64,000 nucleotides of DNA. Source: Asterella californica. Lineage: Eukaryota; Streptophyta; Marchantiopsida; Marchantiales; Aytoniaceae. Positions within the stretch are counted from its first letter, which is position 1. Every line of letters starts with the position of its first letter. Both the position numbers and the translations under genes were made by a program. The notes beneath the pieces were generated by a model, which was not told the origin of the DNA, did not search any database, and saw only the letters and a program-made list of their open reading frames with translations. Below are positions 8,978-19,440 of the stretch, piece after piece. The stretch is taken from positions 14,570,001 to 14,634,000 of the forward strand of contig JAYKYS010000009.1 in NCBI GenBank assembly GCA_036924285.1, read 5' to 3'.

Positions 8978-11900
8978 AGCTAGGATTCTCGCCTGATCCA
9001 GTAGAGCATGAGGCTTTATCCACTGGCTTCTTAGGATTGACGGCATGTGGGTCAGTGTGTTATAGGAAGGTTGAGAATCTGAAGAGGTTTGAGAGGCAAC
9101 ATGTGAAGTGTGTACAGCAGTCTTTGTGGGACAGTGGAGAGTTAGCAGGAGATGAATACATATCTGGAGTGTTTGAAGAGCAGTATTTGGTAGATACTAT
9201 AGGGGAGTTGAAATCGATAGTAGAAAGTTCTATAGATGATGTAGATAGAGTGGTGAGAGTGAGCTCCAAGGAGCTTTATGATGTAATTGATAAGTTTATA
9301 GATCGACAAGAGGTGTATGTGGAGACCAAGTACAAGTCAGTGGCGAAGAAAGTCAAACCAGTGGCTTTGCCTTTGCCACTCGATTACAATCAGAAGATGG
9401 AGCAAGCTGCACGAGAACCGACGCTCAGAGGACCGAGAAGAATTGGGCACCAGTTCACAGAAACAACACTGAAGGAGCTGAAGATTGGAGGTGATGGATT
9501 TCTTACCGAGCAAGAGAAGAAGAGCTTCAGGGAGATGCTATCTAGGCATGGTAAGGCGTTTGCGTTTGAGTCACATGAAGTAGGATGTGTAGATCCAAGT
9601 GTAGTTGCACCTATGGTAATCTTTACTATACCGCATGTGCCTTGGAATCTACGTCCTATCCCTGTGCCTAGAGCCCATCTACCAAAGCTGATAGACTTGC
9701 TCAATGAGAGGATTAGGAATCATCTATAGCTCCCTATTCTACCAGATGGTTTACTGTTCCGAAGAAAAGTGGAGCTTTGAGATTCATTCAAGATATGCAG
9801 CCAGTTAACAAGGTAACTATCAGGAATATGGGTATAGGACCTATTGTAGACGAGTTTGCGGAGGCTTTTGCTGGTCGTGCTATCTATTCCATGGGAGACT
9901 TATATTCAGGTTATGACCAGTTTCAATTATCCTCTGAGAGTAGAGACTTGACTACAATGAGGACACCTTTAGGGTTACTAAGGATGTGCACCTTGCCGCA
10001 AGGTGCTACCAATTCTGTAGCACATATGATGAATGGCATGAACAAAGTTTTGAGGGACTTCATTCCTGAAAAAACTATGTCATTCCTTGATGATGTGCCG
10101 ATCAAAGGATGTGCTGAGGAGGAGAAGAATGAGGTAATGGATCAGAGGGGGTGCCGTAAGTTTGTTGCAGATCATATAGTTGACTGCGATAAGATACTGA
10201 GTCGACTGGAAGAGGTTCATTTGACTTTATCAGGAGCCAAGTCTGTGTTTGGAGTACAAGAGGTGTTAATAATGGGACATCTGTGTGGATCTTATGGTCG
10301 GAAACCTTGTCCAAACAAGGTTGATGCCATTCGAAGAATGAAGGAGACGTGTGGATCGGTTACCGAGGTGAGAAGGTTTCTAGGTGCATGTGTGTTTTAT
10401 CATATATGGATTCCACACTTTGCTCATGTAGCAGATCCGTTGTACAAGTTGCTGAGGAAGGGGCAAAGATTTCAGTGGCAAGAGGAGCAAAGCGAGTCTA
10501 TGAGGAAGTTGAAGGATCTTTTGACTTCACCGCCAACTCTACGGAAGGTAACATATGAGTTGGGCAGATCTGTTATCCTTACTGTTGATACTAGTCCTAT
10601 TGGCATTGGATGGGCTGTAGGACAAGACGATGAGGATGGAAATAGATATGTGGTGCGTTTTGGAGCTAAGGTGTTAAGTTCACGACAGAGAGACTACCCT
10701 CAGGTCAAGAGAGAGCTATGGGGAGTAGTTACTGCGATGAAGAGTGATAAGGAATACTTGATAGGAGCACCTGTGGTTGTGGAGACAGATTGTTTACCTC
10801 TCTTGGGAATGATCACTAGCTGTACAACTCCAGATATTGCTATGTTGAGGTGGATAGCATATATCAAGTCCTTGAACCCAGAGTTTAGACATATTGCAGG
10901 GAAGGACAATCCTGTGGCAGATATGTTATCAAGGGCTAGGTATTACGATGAGAAAGAAATGATAGATGATCAGGAGGATGTGGGAACAGAGTTCTATTCT
11001 AGTGCTCTTGCTAGAAGAGATAGAAGTTGTTTTGCAGCCTCGTTGGAGTTTTTTGAGAAAACTATGTATGATGGCGAGTGGTTGGATCTTGGGCGCTATT
11101 TGAGTTCACTGGAAAGGCAAGAAGGCTGGTCTGATGCAGATTTCAAGAGGATCCGTAGGATAGCTTATGGTTACTTTTTACATGGAGGACATCTATGGAA
11201 GCGCCCTAAGCTACAAGGAGGTATACCGCAGCGGGTGGTATGTGACCTAGAATCGCAGCAGAAGCTGATCAAGGAGTTCCATGAGAGTTTATGGGCTGGT
11301 CATAGAGGAGTTTGGGCTACATTTGCCAAGATGAAGGAGAAGTATTGGTGGAAGGGTATGTATAAGGATGTAGTACAGTTTGTTTCATCCTGTATACCCT
11401 GCCAGATGTATTCCAACGTACGTCATCGTGATGGATTGCATCCTACTTATCCTTTAGCCATTCATTATAAATGGGTAGTTGATCTGGTAACTATGCCATT
11501 TGGACTTGGACAAATGAGGTATCTAGTCTTGGCTAGAGAAGATCTATCTAACCAAGTCGAAGGCCGTGCTCTGAGGACGAAGACCACTGCTAGTGTCTGC
11601 CGCTTTCTACTTGAAGATGTTATTTGTAGGTATGGGTGTGTGGGAAAGATCACTGCAGATAGGGGTGAGCTGGATGCACAAGAAGCAGTTGAGTTCTTCA
11701 AGCGATTGGGAATCAAGTTGGCGTTAACCACTGCTTACAATCCTGAAGGGAATGGCAAGAGCGAAAGAGGTCATCCGCCAATCATCAAAGCTTTGGTAAA
11801 AGCTTGCAAGGGTAAGATCCGTGAATGGCCTAGACTGCTACCATTTGCTTTGTGGGCAGATCGTACAACTCATAGTACCGTTATAGGTTACATGCCAGCA

Positions 11901-12428
11901 GAGTTGATACTAGGGCAAAAACCTGTGATGCCGATTGAGGAGGTTGTGCCTACTTGGAATGTTTTGCCATGGGAAGATGGTAGAAGTACGGAGGATCTTC
12001 TTGCATTAAGGATCCAGCAGTTAGAACGAAGACCTGAGGATGTTGCCAAAGCTGTGGAAAGGTTAAAGACTGCTAGAGAGAGAAACAAAGGCAGGTTTGA
12101 TAGAACACATAGATTACGACCCAAACCAGTTAAGGAAGGTGATTGGGTGTTAGTCTATGATAGTAGTCTTGATAATCAGCATAGCGCTATCAGAAAGTTT
12201 TCCAAGAGATGGTTCGGACCTTATGTGGTGTTAGAAGTTTATGATAATGCCACATACTCTTTGAGAGAGTTAGATGGTGCAGTGCTCAAGATACCAGTCG
12301 CAGGGAAGAGAATCAAGCTCTTTAGAAGGAGAGGGGACGACCAGAACATTGCAGAGCTTACTGAGGATGAAGCTGAAGACTCAATGGAGGTTGAAGATGA
12401 ATTTGAAGCTGAAGCTGAAGAGTCTTGA
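8929..12428 (+). pseudogene. pol: Element A Pol: RT, RNase H, integrase (one frameshift)
   Basis: Pol opens in the -1 frame at the slip site and runs to 9729; after a 13-nt deletion at about 9717 relative to A', it continues in another frame to the stop at 12428. Domains in order: a helical linker, RT with VPKKSGALRFIQDM, PQGATNS and the catalytic FLDDVPIKG (aspartates at codons 10089 and 10092), RNase H (VDTSPIGIGWAVG to AGKDNPVADMLSR), integrase zinc domain (HESLWAGHRG to SSCIPCQ), and core with catalytic D at 11481, D at 11658 and E at 11763 in GNGKSERGH. The last two are separated by 34 residues. A C-terminal domain and an acidic tail (EDEAEDSMEVEDE) follow, and no chromodomain is seen. 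Apart from the deletion the frame is clean, so decay has only begun. Confidence 0.9.
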
Positions 12429-12464
12429 TCTAGATCTGGCACATACCGGAGGATGTGCAGGTTC

Positions 12465-12476
12465 AGAGGGGGTGGA
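12465..12476 (+). other. Polypurine tract of element A
   Basis: AGAGGGGGTGGA lies directly before the 3' LTR and would prime plus-strand DNA. It is shared with A' (AGAGGGGGTGGA, minus strand, 22226-22237) and nearly with D (GGAGAGGGTGGA, 19424-19435). Confidence 0.85.
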
Positions 12477-13849
12477 TGTCGCGCCATTTGGCGGCTACAT
12501 GCTTGACTTCTACTCCGACGCTTAGGTTTGGTAGTTCTAGAAGTTAGCTCATATTACTTCTAGTCCTTTATGTATATGTTTGACACCTGTGCATATGGTG
12601 TTAACACTATTTTGAGTCCTAGTAGGCTGATAGTATGTTAGTTATCTTGTTCAAGCATTTGTGCGCTTGTGCAGGTGACTTCTTATTTGTCTATGACGTT
12701 CAATGTACATAACTTAGGGTTTCCATGCTGATAGTGGTTTGAGCTCATGGGTTGTACTTACTTGTCGCCCATGCACGCTTTCTAGCTAATTTAAGTTATT
12801 TTTCAGGGCTATGTGTCATTTTAGGTAGTTTAAGTTTTACGCTGGCACTCTAGGGGGCTTGACGTGGTAGCCTATGAGTGTAGATAAGTTACCAGGTAGT
12901 TTAAGGCACAAAAGGACAGTCAAGTGGAGCTATGAACTCCCATTGGTCCATTTTTGTCTTTTGTAAAACTCTAAGTTTAGAAACAGAGCTCTAGAGGAGA
13001 GTTCGAGCAATTGGTGAGGTATCTTCGAAATCTGGGAACACAGGCAGAGAGAGCTCGTCGTGCCAAGCACTGTCAGTGAAATTTTTGCTCGATTTGGATC
13101 AATAAACAAGGAGTTATGCCCAATTGAAGTTCGGATTGTGCTAAAACTGCGTCACTTTTGTTGATTTTGGGGTTTTCGGTGCCAATTGCAGCAGAATTGA
13201 GGAAATCACTTCAAAACTTCGTGGTTGCGTTCACTGTCAGGAGCGCTACGACTGTCCAAAAAGTATCGTATCATTTGAGTAATTGAGTAATTCAGGGCGG
13301 CCGCTGAAGCAGAGGGGGTCTGAAAAGCTCTTAATCTAGAGCAGCGACTTTAGAGAAGGAGATCTGGAGTTCTACAAACATTCAGGAGTCCCAACTTCAC
13401 AGGGATGTTCAGCATCCTGTAGACTTCAAATACTGTGAGAAGATTTGAAATTCATCGAGCCAATTCTCTGTTCTATGTCTGAATAGTTGTCTAGGTACCA
13501 GAAATTGCCATAATTCTCTTATTCAGAACTTTTCTGTTCATATCTCCGTGTCAGAATTTGATCTCAGGTTGAAACTTCGTCTGTGAGTTCAGTAGTACCT
13601 CATTTGCATGTAGGGGAAGTTTAGAGGTCTAAACCTTCATAGTTTTCCTCTCTTTGAGTGTCAAAGTTCACCGCTTAAGCCTATTACTACCAGTGAGACC
13701 TAAATTTCGCTTTTTGAGCATATCAGAGGATCCTACACTCCTGTGTGAGTGTTTATAGCTCCTGTTGTGACCTGAAAGCCAACCTCTTGAGTAAACAACC
13801 ACAGCCAGAAGCCCGGCGCTTTCCTAGGTAGACGGATCACACTCCGACA
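12477..13849 (+). repeat. 3' LTR of element A
   Basis: Same 1373-bp unit as 5156-6528, starting TGTCGCGCC and ending CTCCGACA. It is followed directly by the target duplication ACGT (13850-13853). Confidence 0.95.
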
Positions 13850-14970
13850 ACGTCTGGTCTTCTGAGCAGCATGAAGCGTTCGAGGAGATGAAAAGACTTC
13901 TGTCAGAATCTCCTGTCCTAAGACCACCTGATTGGGAAAGGATCTCCACATTTATGTGGATGTTTCTGCTTTTGTCATAAGGGAAGGATTATCCCATCTA
14001 CTATGCGGGAAGACAACTCAGCGATACAAAGAAGAAGTACTCGACAACTAAAAGGGAGTGTCTTGGCATGATTTACTCTTGTAGGAAGTTTAGGCACTAT
14101 CTTCTAGCTAATCTGTTTGTCTTCTATGTGGATCATTTTTCTTTGAAGCATCTAGTGAAGAAAGCAAATTTGTCTGGTAGGATAACTAGGTGGATTCTTC
14201 TACTCCAGGAATTTACTTACACAGTAGAGTACAAGCCTGGAAGACAACATATCAATGCTGACTACCTATCCAGATTGGAGACAGAACGTAGAGAAGACGA
14301 AGTGGAAGACGAGTTCCCTGATGAGAAGCTGTTTCGAGATTCTCCAGAGACACTATCATATGAGGGGGGCGTACCGCCTACTCCTCAGAAGACGAGACTA
14401 GGTCTTTTGACCCAGTTTATGCGACTTCCACAGAGGAATCGATCTTCAAGGACTTGAGGAAGTTCTTGGAAGACCAACAGTACCCCGAGGGATTGGATGC
14501 CGAGCAGAAGGATATCTTCTTACACAAGGCAGACCCCTACGCCATCTTCCAGGATATCATGTTTAAGAAGAGACATGACGAGAAGCTAAGGAGATGCCTT
14601 GAGCCTTCAGAGATTAAACCAGTGATCACAGGTCTTCACTATGAAGATGCTGGGAGACACTATGGAATGAAGACAACGGTGAAGAAGATGTTGGACGTCA
14701 GCTACTGGTGGTCGACCATGTACAGAGACACTTTTCAGGAGATCAGAAGATGTGATGCGTGCAAGAGGGTGGGAAGACCAACAGCTACTACTAAGTGGTC
14801 TCTTACTCCCATTTTATCTCTCGCTCCTTTTGAAAAGTGGAGAATCGACTTTGTTCGGCCAATCGCCTCGGTAGCTAGAAGGACACGAGCACGGTACATC
14901 TTGATAGTCACAGATTACGCCACGAAGATGGTAGAGGGCGAAGCTACAAGGAAGAATGACACTGCAGTGG
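13850..14970 (+). pseudogene. Element B, right part: RNase H and integrase
   Basis: Reading resumes with VWSSEQHEAFEEMKRLLSES, which continues the codons cut at 5155. RNase H follows with YSCRKFRHYLLAN, FYVDHFSLKHLVKKA and the end motif GRQHINADYLSRL near 14255. A stop at 14455 then precedes a 179-aa frame with the integrase zinc domain (HYGMKTTVKKMLDVSYWW to CDACKRVG) and the start of the core (FEKWRIDFVRPI, first catalytic aspartate near 14849; VTDYATKMVEG). The sequence stops matching the family at about 14970 where D begins, so the rest of integrase and the 3' LTR are gone. Frameshifts near 13975-14060 also show decay. Confidence 0.8.
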
Positions 14971-16976
14971 TGGCTAGGCCGGCTCCTACATGAAAATCAA
15001 ATTTCGACTTTTGTCGCTCCAAAGGCACTCATGAGAAAGACAAGCTAGACCGTAGCTAACGGGCTTTTGGTATCATTTCGGATCTTCATTTTCATCGCAT
15101 AGATGGTAGAGTTCCTTGTCAGCTTTTTATAGGCACTTTGTCTACTTCGTTTGGACGCCTAGTGGAGAAGTTACAAGACTCGAAAGATGGAGAAAACAAG
15201 CTAGGTCCTACCTTACGAGCTTTTGACACAACTTCGGATCTTCGCTTTTATTGCATTAGTGGATAGAGCTCATTGTCAGCTTTTCATAGGCACTTTGTCT
15301 ACTTCGTTTGGATGCCTAGTGGAGAAGTTACAAGACTCGAAAGATGGAGAAAACAAGCTAGGCTCCAGCTTACGGGCTTTTGGCACAACTTCGGATCTTC
15401 ACTTTCATCACATAGATGGGTAGAGCTCGTTGTCAACTTTCCATGGGCATCTTGTCTACTTCATTTGGACACCTACTGGAGAAGTTATGCGACTCGAAAG
15501 AAGGGAAAATCAAGCTAGACCCTAGTTTACTTGCTGATTGGGTATTTGCAGCCCCATGCGTTATATTAAAGACACAAGGGGCCTGCTTCCTCATTATGAG
15601 AGAACTTCGTACGTGCAGAGACTGATACAAGGGGGCAGCTTAAGGGTTAGCTTACGTCTGTGACTTGTCGATGGACAGTTTGAGGATTTGAGAAGTCCAA
15701 TACACGCGCGCAAGGTGTCATTGGGTTCAGATCTGTGCAGGCTACGCACTGGTTAAGACGGTTTGGGAAGAGACGGATCGGGGATGTGTACTGAGAGAAA
15801 TTGAGACGCAGGAAAGAGATTTGGAGATTTCAGTTACATGTGAAGGAGAGTTGGACCGTTCGGACCGTTCTGAAGTCCAAACTTGCTGTCCTTGGATCCA
15901 TCGGGATTAGAACACCGAGTTCTACAGAAAATTGAAGACGATACCAAGTTTCATCGGGCGGTTTAGGAGTTCTGAGTGAAATTGGCTCGCAGGGAAGCGT
16001 TTGCGTCAGATTTTTCATCGTCTACGACTTAAAATTGGGTTGTTTTTTGCGATCGGTGTGCCAAGCTCTTCATCTTGGTGCTTACGCGATCAGGGAGTCT
16101 TCATCTACGCATAAGAGAAGAGAATACGTGGATTGGATTGTTGGTTTGGGTGAGGTGAGCGAGTTTGAGCCGCATGGAGTCCATTTACGTCAAATTTTTG
16201 CAACCTGCGACTAAATTTCTTGCGTGGTTTTGCAAGAGGAACTCCAGACGACTTGTTTGGAGTCTTGTTGGGTTCGTGTTAGCTAGATCTATCTGTCAGG
16301 GAAGACGGATATCAGTTTAGACGATCTGTTTGTGCGATGTGTGCGGTTTTAAGCCGCAGGGAGGAGTTTTTGAAGGTTCGGTCACCTGCGATCAAAAATC
16401 GGTGATATCTCGGCTGTTGGGAGTCAAATCTGAAGGTTTCTTGGGTTAACGGAGTCAGCGGAAGAGACCCTATCGACATCTGAAGTCCGTTCGGCGAAAA
16501 GAGAAAGTTCACAGATAGGTCTTTTTCGGTTTCTTCGCTACGGGTTTTGCTCTTTTGAGTTCGTTAGAGTTCTGGTTGGCTATATACAGCTTATGGTAGC
16601 TAGCTTTAGCTAAGAACTTGTACATGGATGTGGTTTGGACTTGGGTTTGGATCGCGTGATACTGCTGTGGCTCTGCTTGTTAGCAAAGGGAAGTTTCTCT
16701 TGCTTTGAGCTACGCTTCGGTATTTTTGGGTGAGGGTTGAGAATCATGGGTTGTTTTTAAGGGCTTTGAAGCAGGTTACAGACTGCTCTGGTCTGTTTTT
16801 CAGTTCTATGCTCTTAAGAGAAAGAACCGGCAGTGTACATACATTTGGAGTTGGTATATATCGCAGCGTTTGTTTTTGTGATTGTTTTTCTCTGTCTTAT
16901 CTCTGTTTCAGCACACAACATCTCCACAGCCAGGAACCTCGCATTTTCCTGGACATCCTTCATGCAATATCCGACA
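14971..16976 (+). repeat. 5' LTR of element D, about 2006 bp
   Basis: Begins near TGGCTAGGCCGGCTCC and ends AATATCCGACA. It matches 19441-21493 with many substitutions and a 48-bp segment missing around 16235-16250 that is present at 20728-20775 in the other copy. The left base is uncertain by a few nucleotides, because the two copies differ at the very start (TGGCTAGG against TGTCGTGGA). Confidence 0.85.
15040..15545 (+). repeat. 156-bp tandem repeat inside D 5' LTR, about 3 copies
   Basis: The phrase CGGATCTTC recurs at 15079, 15235 and 15392, a period of 156-157 bp. Each unit contains GTCTACTTCGTTTGGA, GAGAAGTTACAAGACTCG and AAAACAAGCTAG. A partial unit precedes the array. The same array is in the 3' LTR. 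Repeated units in the first quarter of an LTR may act as enhancer-like U3 elements; that is inference. Short open frames here simply repeat with the array. Confidence 0.85.
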
Positions 16977-17165
16977 CGATACGGTGATGAACTCGACGTG
17001 AAGGTCTTGGGTGGAGAGTTTTGTGTGTTTGAACTTGGAAGAGGAGATCAACAATCATGAACGAGGATGAAGATGGATCTGGTTGTTCGGGAGGATGTTG
17101 TGGACCTAGGATGATGGATTTGTAGACGGTTGGGATCATGGGAGGATGGGAGGATGGGACGAGCC

Positions 17166-18745
17166 ATGACTATGGATGGGATGAATGGATCAGAGGGGAT
17201 ACCAGGGGTGCAGTTGGATGCAGCAACTGCACGTTTGTTTCAAGCCTTCACTTTGTTTTTAATACAAGAACAAGGGAACGAACAAAAGAAGGCTTTGGGG
17301 AAGAAGGCGCTTGGAAGGGTGAACGACAAGTTCGATCTATTTGGTGGGAGAGACATCTCTGAATACTTGAGATGTTACAAGATGGAGATGGATTTGGATC
17401 GAGGACCGGAGAAGGAGATGATCGAGACGTTCGAACTCGTTGCGGTGCCTGAGATAAGGGAGCATGTGAAGGGTCTAACAAAACATTTTGGGAGGAACTG
17501 GGATGCATTTTCACATGCGTTGATGGAGGAGTATTTCTTGAGAAACTCAGATCGAGTAACCAAGAAATCATTTTTGGGATGGGTCAATCGATCCAACAAG
17601 GGTTTACAACCTACAGAGCTGCTGAAGGAGTTCGAGAGACAATTCTCTCAACTACCTCAAGTGGACAAGCTAACCTTGAAGACCTACAAGACAGAGTTGT
17701 TCCTTCAAGCTGCGGATGAACCATGGCAAGAGCCGTTAGAGCTACTTCTGGAGGGTTGACAAGGAATTGGGAGGTTGAAGGGTTGACAAGGAATTGGGAG
17801 GTTGTACATGAAGCAGTTGAGCTTCTTGTTTGGAGACAAGGTTACAAGATCGACACCTGTATCACTGACTACCACACCAGTTCGGTAGTATCTGAGGTTC
17901 AACCTCCAGTTGTGGTTGTAGAGGAAAAGGATACAACCATCAAGGATCTACGGCAAAATATGCAAGATCTACAAGCTAAGGTTACTAGGTTGGAGGATAA
18001 GGGATCATCGACTGAGATGGAACTTGTACCCTAACCAGCTTGGGTACATCAGTGCGTGTGGTGTGATGATATTGATCATCAACGGAATGATTGCATCGAC
18101 TTTGCAGAGTCTTTGCAACGAGAGGTAATTTCTTCAGAGGATGGAGAGGTTGCAATCAGAAGTACGGGTACTCTCCTTCAAGCCAACGTTGGTAAAGGAG
18201 GGATGAAGAAGTTTGTGGATGATTATCTTGCTGCACATGCACATGCACTTGTAGCTATCGAAGCTACAAGTTATGGTGCTAGGGTGAAGGAGATTGAGCA
18301 TGATCTCCATATGGATGATTTTGGTGAGCACATGGATCCAAGCGAGCCCAAGTTGGATACAACATCCACGATGCAGAGCGAGAAGAAGGAACATGAAGAG
18401 ATTTTTTCATAGAAGCAAGCTGGGGAGGATAAGGTTCAACAGGAAACTATACTTCCTGAACTGGCAATGGAAGACGATCCTTCACAACCGAAGGAGATGA
18501 TTGAGGTGCAGACAATGGACATGGTTGATCTGGTTGCAAACATACAACAACCAGATATTGTTATGATGATGGATGTGAAGAGAGGTTGGAGGAGTGCATT
18601 CGAGATGCGAAGGTTGGATTCATTTCAGGGGAGATCTAGGGTGCAGCTACAAGAGAAGTCCATGATGTCATCATTGGCATCATCAAGGACAGACATGCTA
18701 AGGATGAAGGAGAGTGGATGGATGCTCTTGAGGCTACGGTTATAG
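17166..18745 (+). pseudogene. gag: Element D Gag, degenerate
   Basis: An ATG near 17166 leads into VQLDAATARLFQAFTLF, matching the QLDAATMKMFQAFSMF of A Gag, and the match continues over about 190 residues (RDISEYLRCYKMEMD, SDRVTKKSFLGW, KTELFLQAAD) to a stop at 17757. The frame is disturbed around a 27-bp tandem duplication (17753-17805). Further pieces are recognisable: a zinc knuckle CVWCDDIDHQRNDC near 18055, a coiled stretch at 17940-18030, and a piece near 18580-18745 matching the IAKREFHEVIIDIIKR part of A Gag. The protease is not visible. With several stops, no full Gag can be made, so this element depends on a helper for Gag too. Confidence 0.8.
17753..17805 (+). repeat. 27-bp tandem duplication in D gag
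   Basis: The phrase GGGTTGACAAGGAATTGGG occurs at 17753 and again at 17780. The 27-bp step preserves the frame and adds nine codons, so the nearby stop has another cause. It looks like replication slippage. Confidence 0.9.
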
Positions 18746-19423
18746 GATGATGGGTAAGGATGGCTTATAGGAGAGAAGTCATTGTTGAAGGCGATTATGT
18801 TTGAGAGGTTGTGAAAGTTTACATGTGATTAGGGTTGGGAGGATGAGACTAGGGAGGTAGTAAGGGTTTTCAGAAGAAGAGATCATGGAGGATGATGGTT
18901 GAGGAGGATATCATTGTACAGCGCGACAATGATGATTGCAGTTGAGGATTTTGGTTGCAGCAGTGTGGTTCTTTTTTTCAGAAAACAGAAAATAAGAGTT
19001 GGATACATACGATGACATGTACAGACTTGAGGTTGAGGGTTACAGTCAAGATATATGATGATGATTGAGTTGACGGATGATGTCTACTACGACACTTGGG
19101 TCACAAACCTCGATGGTGAGGTTCTACATGGCGGATGGAGACATTTCTATGGTATGATGGGTTATTCTTTCTATGTCTTCACATATTGAAAGATGTGTAG
19201 ATTTAGAGGGAGTGATTGGATGGGAGGTTCGAGGTGAAAGTCGATGAGCATGGATCTAGAGGGGATCATGACAAGGTAGCAACTTCAAGATGACGATCAG
19301 GTTACAACCTTGAGGATGAGGTTGACTGAGACGAGAGAAAGGATGACAAGATGAGAACGAGTGTGCGTACCGGTCCACTCCTTGGTTCGTATCTCTGGTG
19401 CATACCGGATGATGCACAGGTTT
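18746..19423 (+). other. Element D interior without coding sequence
   Basis: G-rich sequence with repeated GATGA, GAGGATG and GGAGG words. No domain of pol is recognisable in any frame. It may be a scrambled remainder of gag or of filler between gag and the polypurine tract. Confidence 0.6.
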
Positions 19424-19435
19424 GGAGAGGGTGGA
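19424..19435 (+). other. Polypurine tract of element D
   Basis: GGAGAGGGTGGA directly precedes TGTCG. The preceding phrase (GCATACCGGATGATGCACAGG) parallels the one before the tract of A. The next bases read TGTCG twice (19436-19445), a 5-bp duplication at the LTR boundary, so the exact LTR start is 19436 or 19441. Confidence 0.8.
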
Positions 19436-19440
19436 TGTCG

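Larger units (their letters stand above)
5156..13849 (+). mobile_element. Complete LTR retrotransposon A (Ty3/gypsy), 8694 bp
   Basis: Two 1373-bp LTRs beginning TGTCGCGCC and ending CTCCGACA enclose a primer-site-like sequence, gag, a pol gene in the -1 frame and a polypurine tract. The LTRs differ at about four positions by eye, so insertion was fairly recent. The element sits inside RT of element B with a 4-bp duplication. Protein order is Gag, protease, RT, RNase H, integrase, with an acidic tail and no chromodomain or envelope. The RT motif FLDD, the 34-residue spacing between the last two integrase catalytic residues, and the ERGH motif resemble a lineage I know from basidiomycetes. A 13-nt deletion in pol disables this copy. 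Confidence 0.95.

Noticed and set aside
4698..14970. Reading B plus A as one large element with extra LTRs
   Set aside because: The ACGT duplication and exact rejoining of the B frame show a simple insertion of A into B.
15223..15630. Overlapping small frames in the D LTR, repeated at 19695-20101
   Set aside because: They arise from the 156-bp tandem array and occur in both LTRs; no domain.
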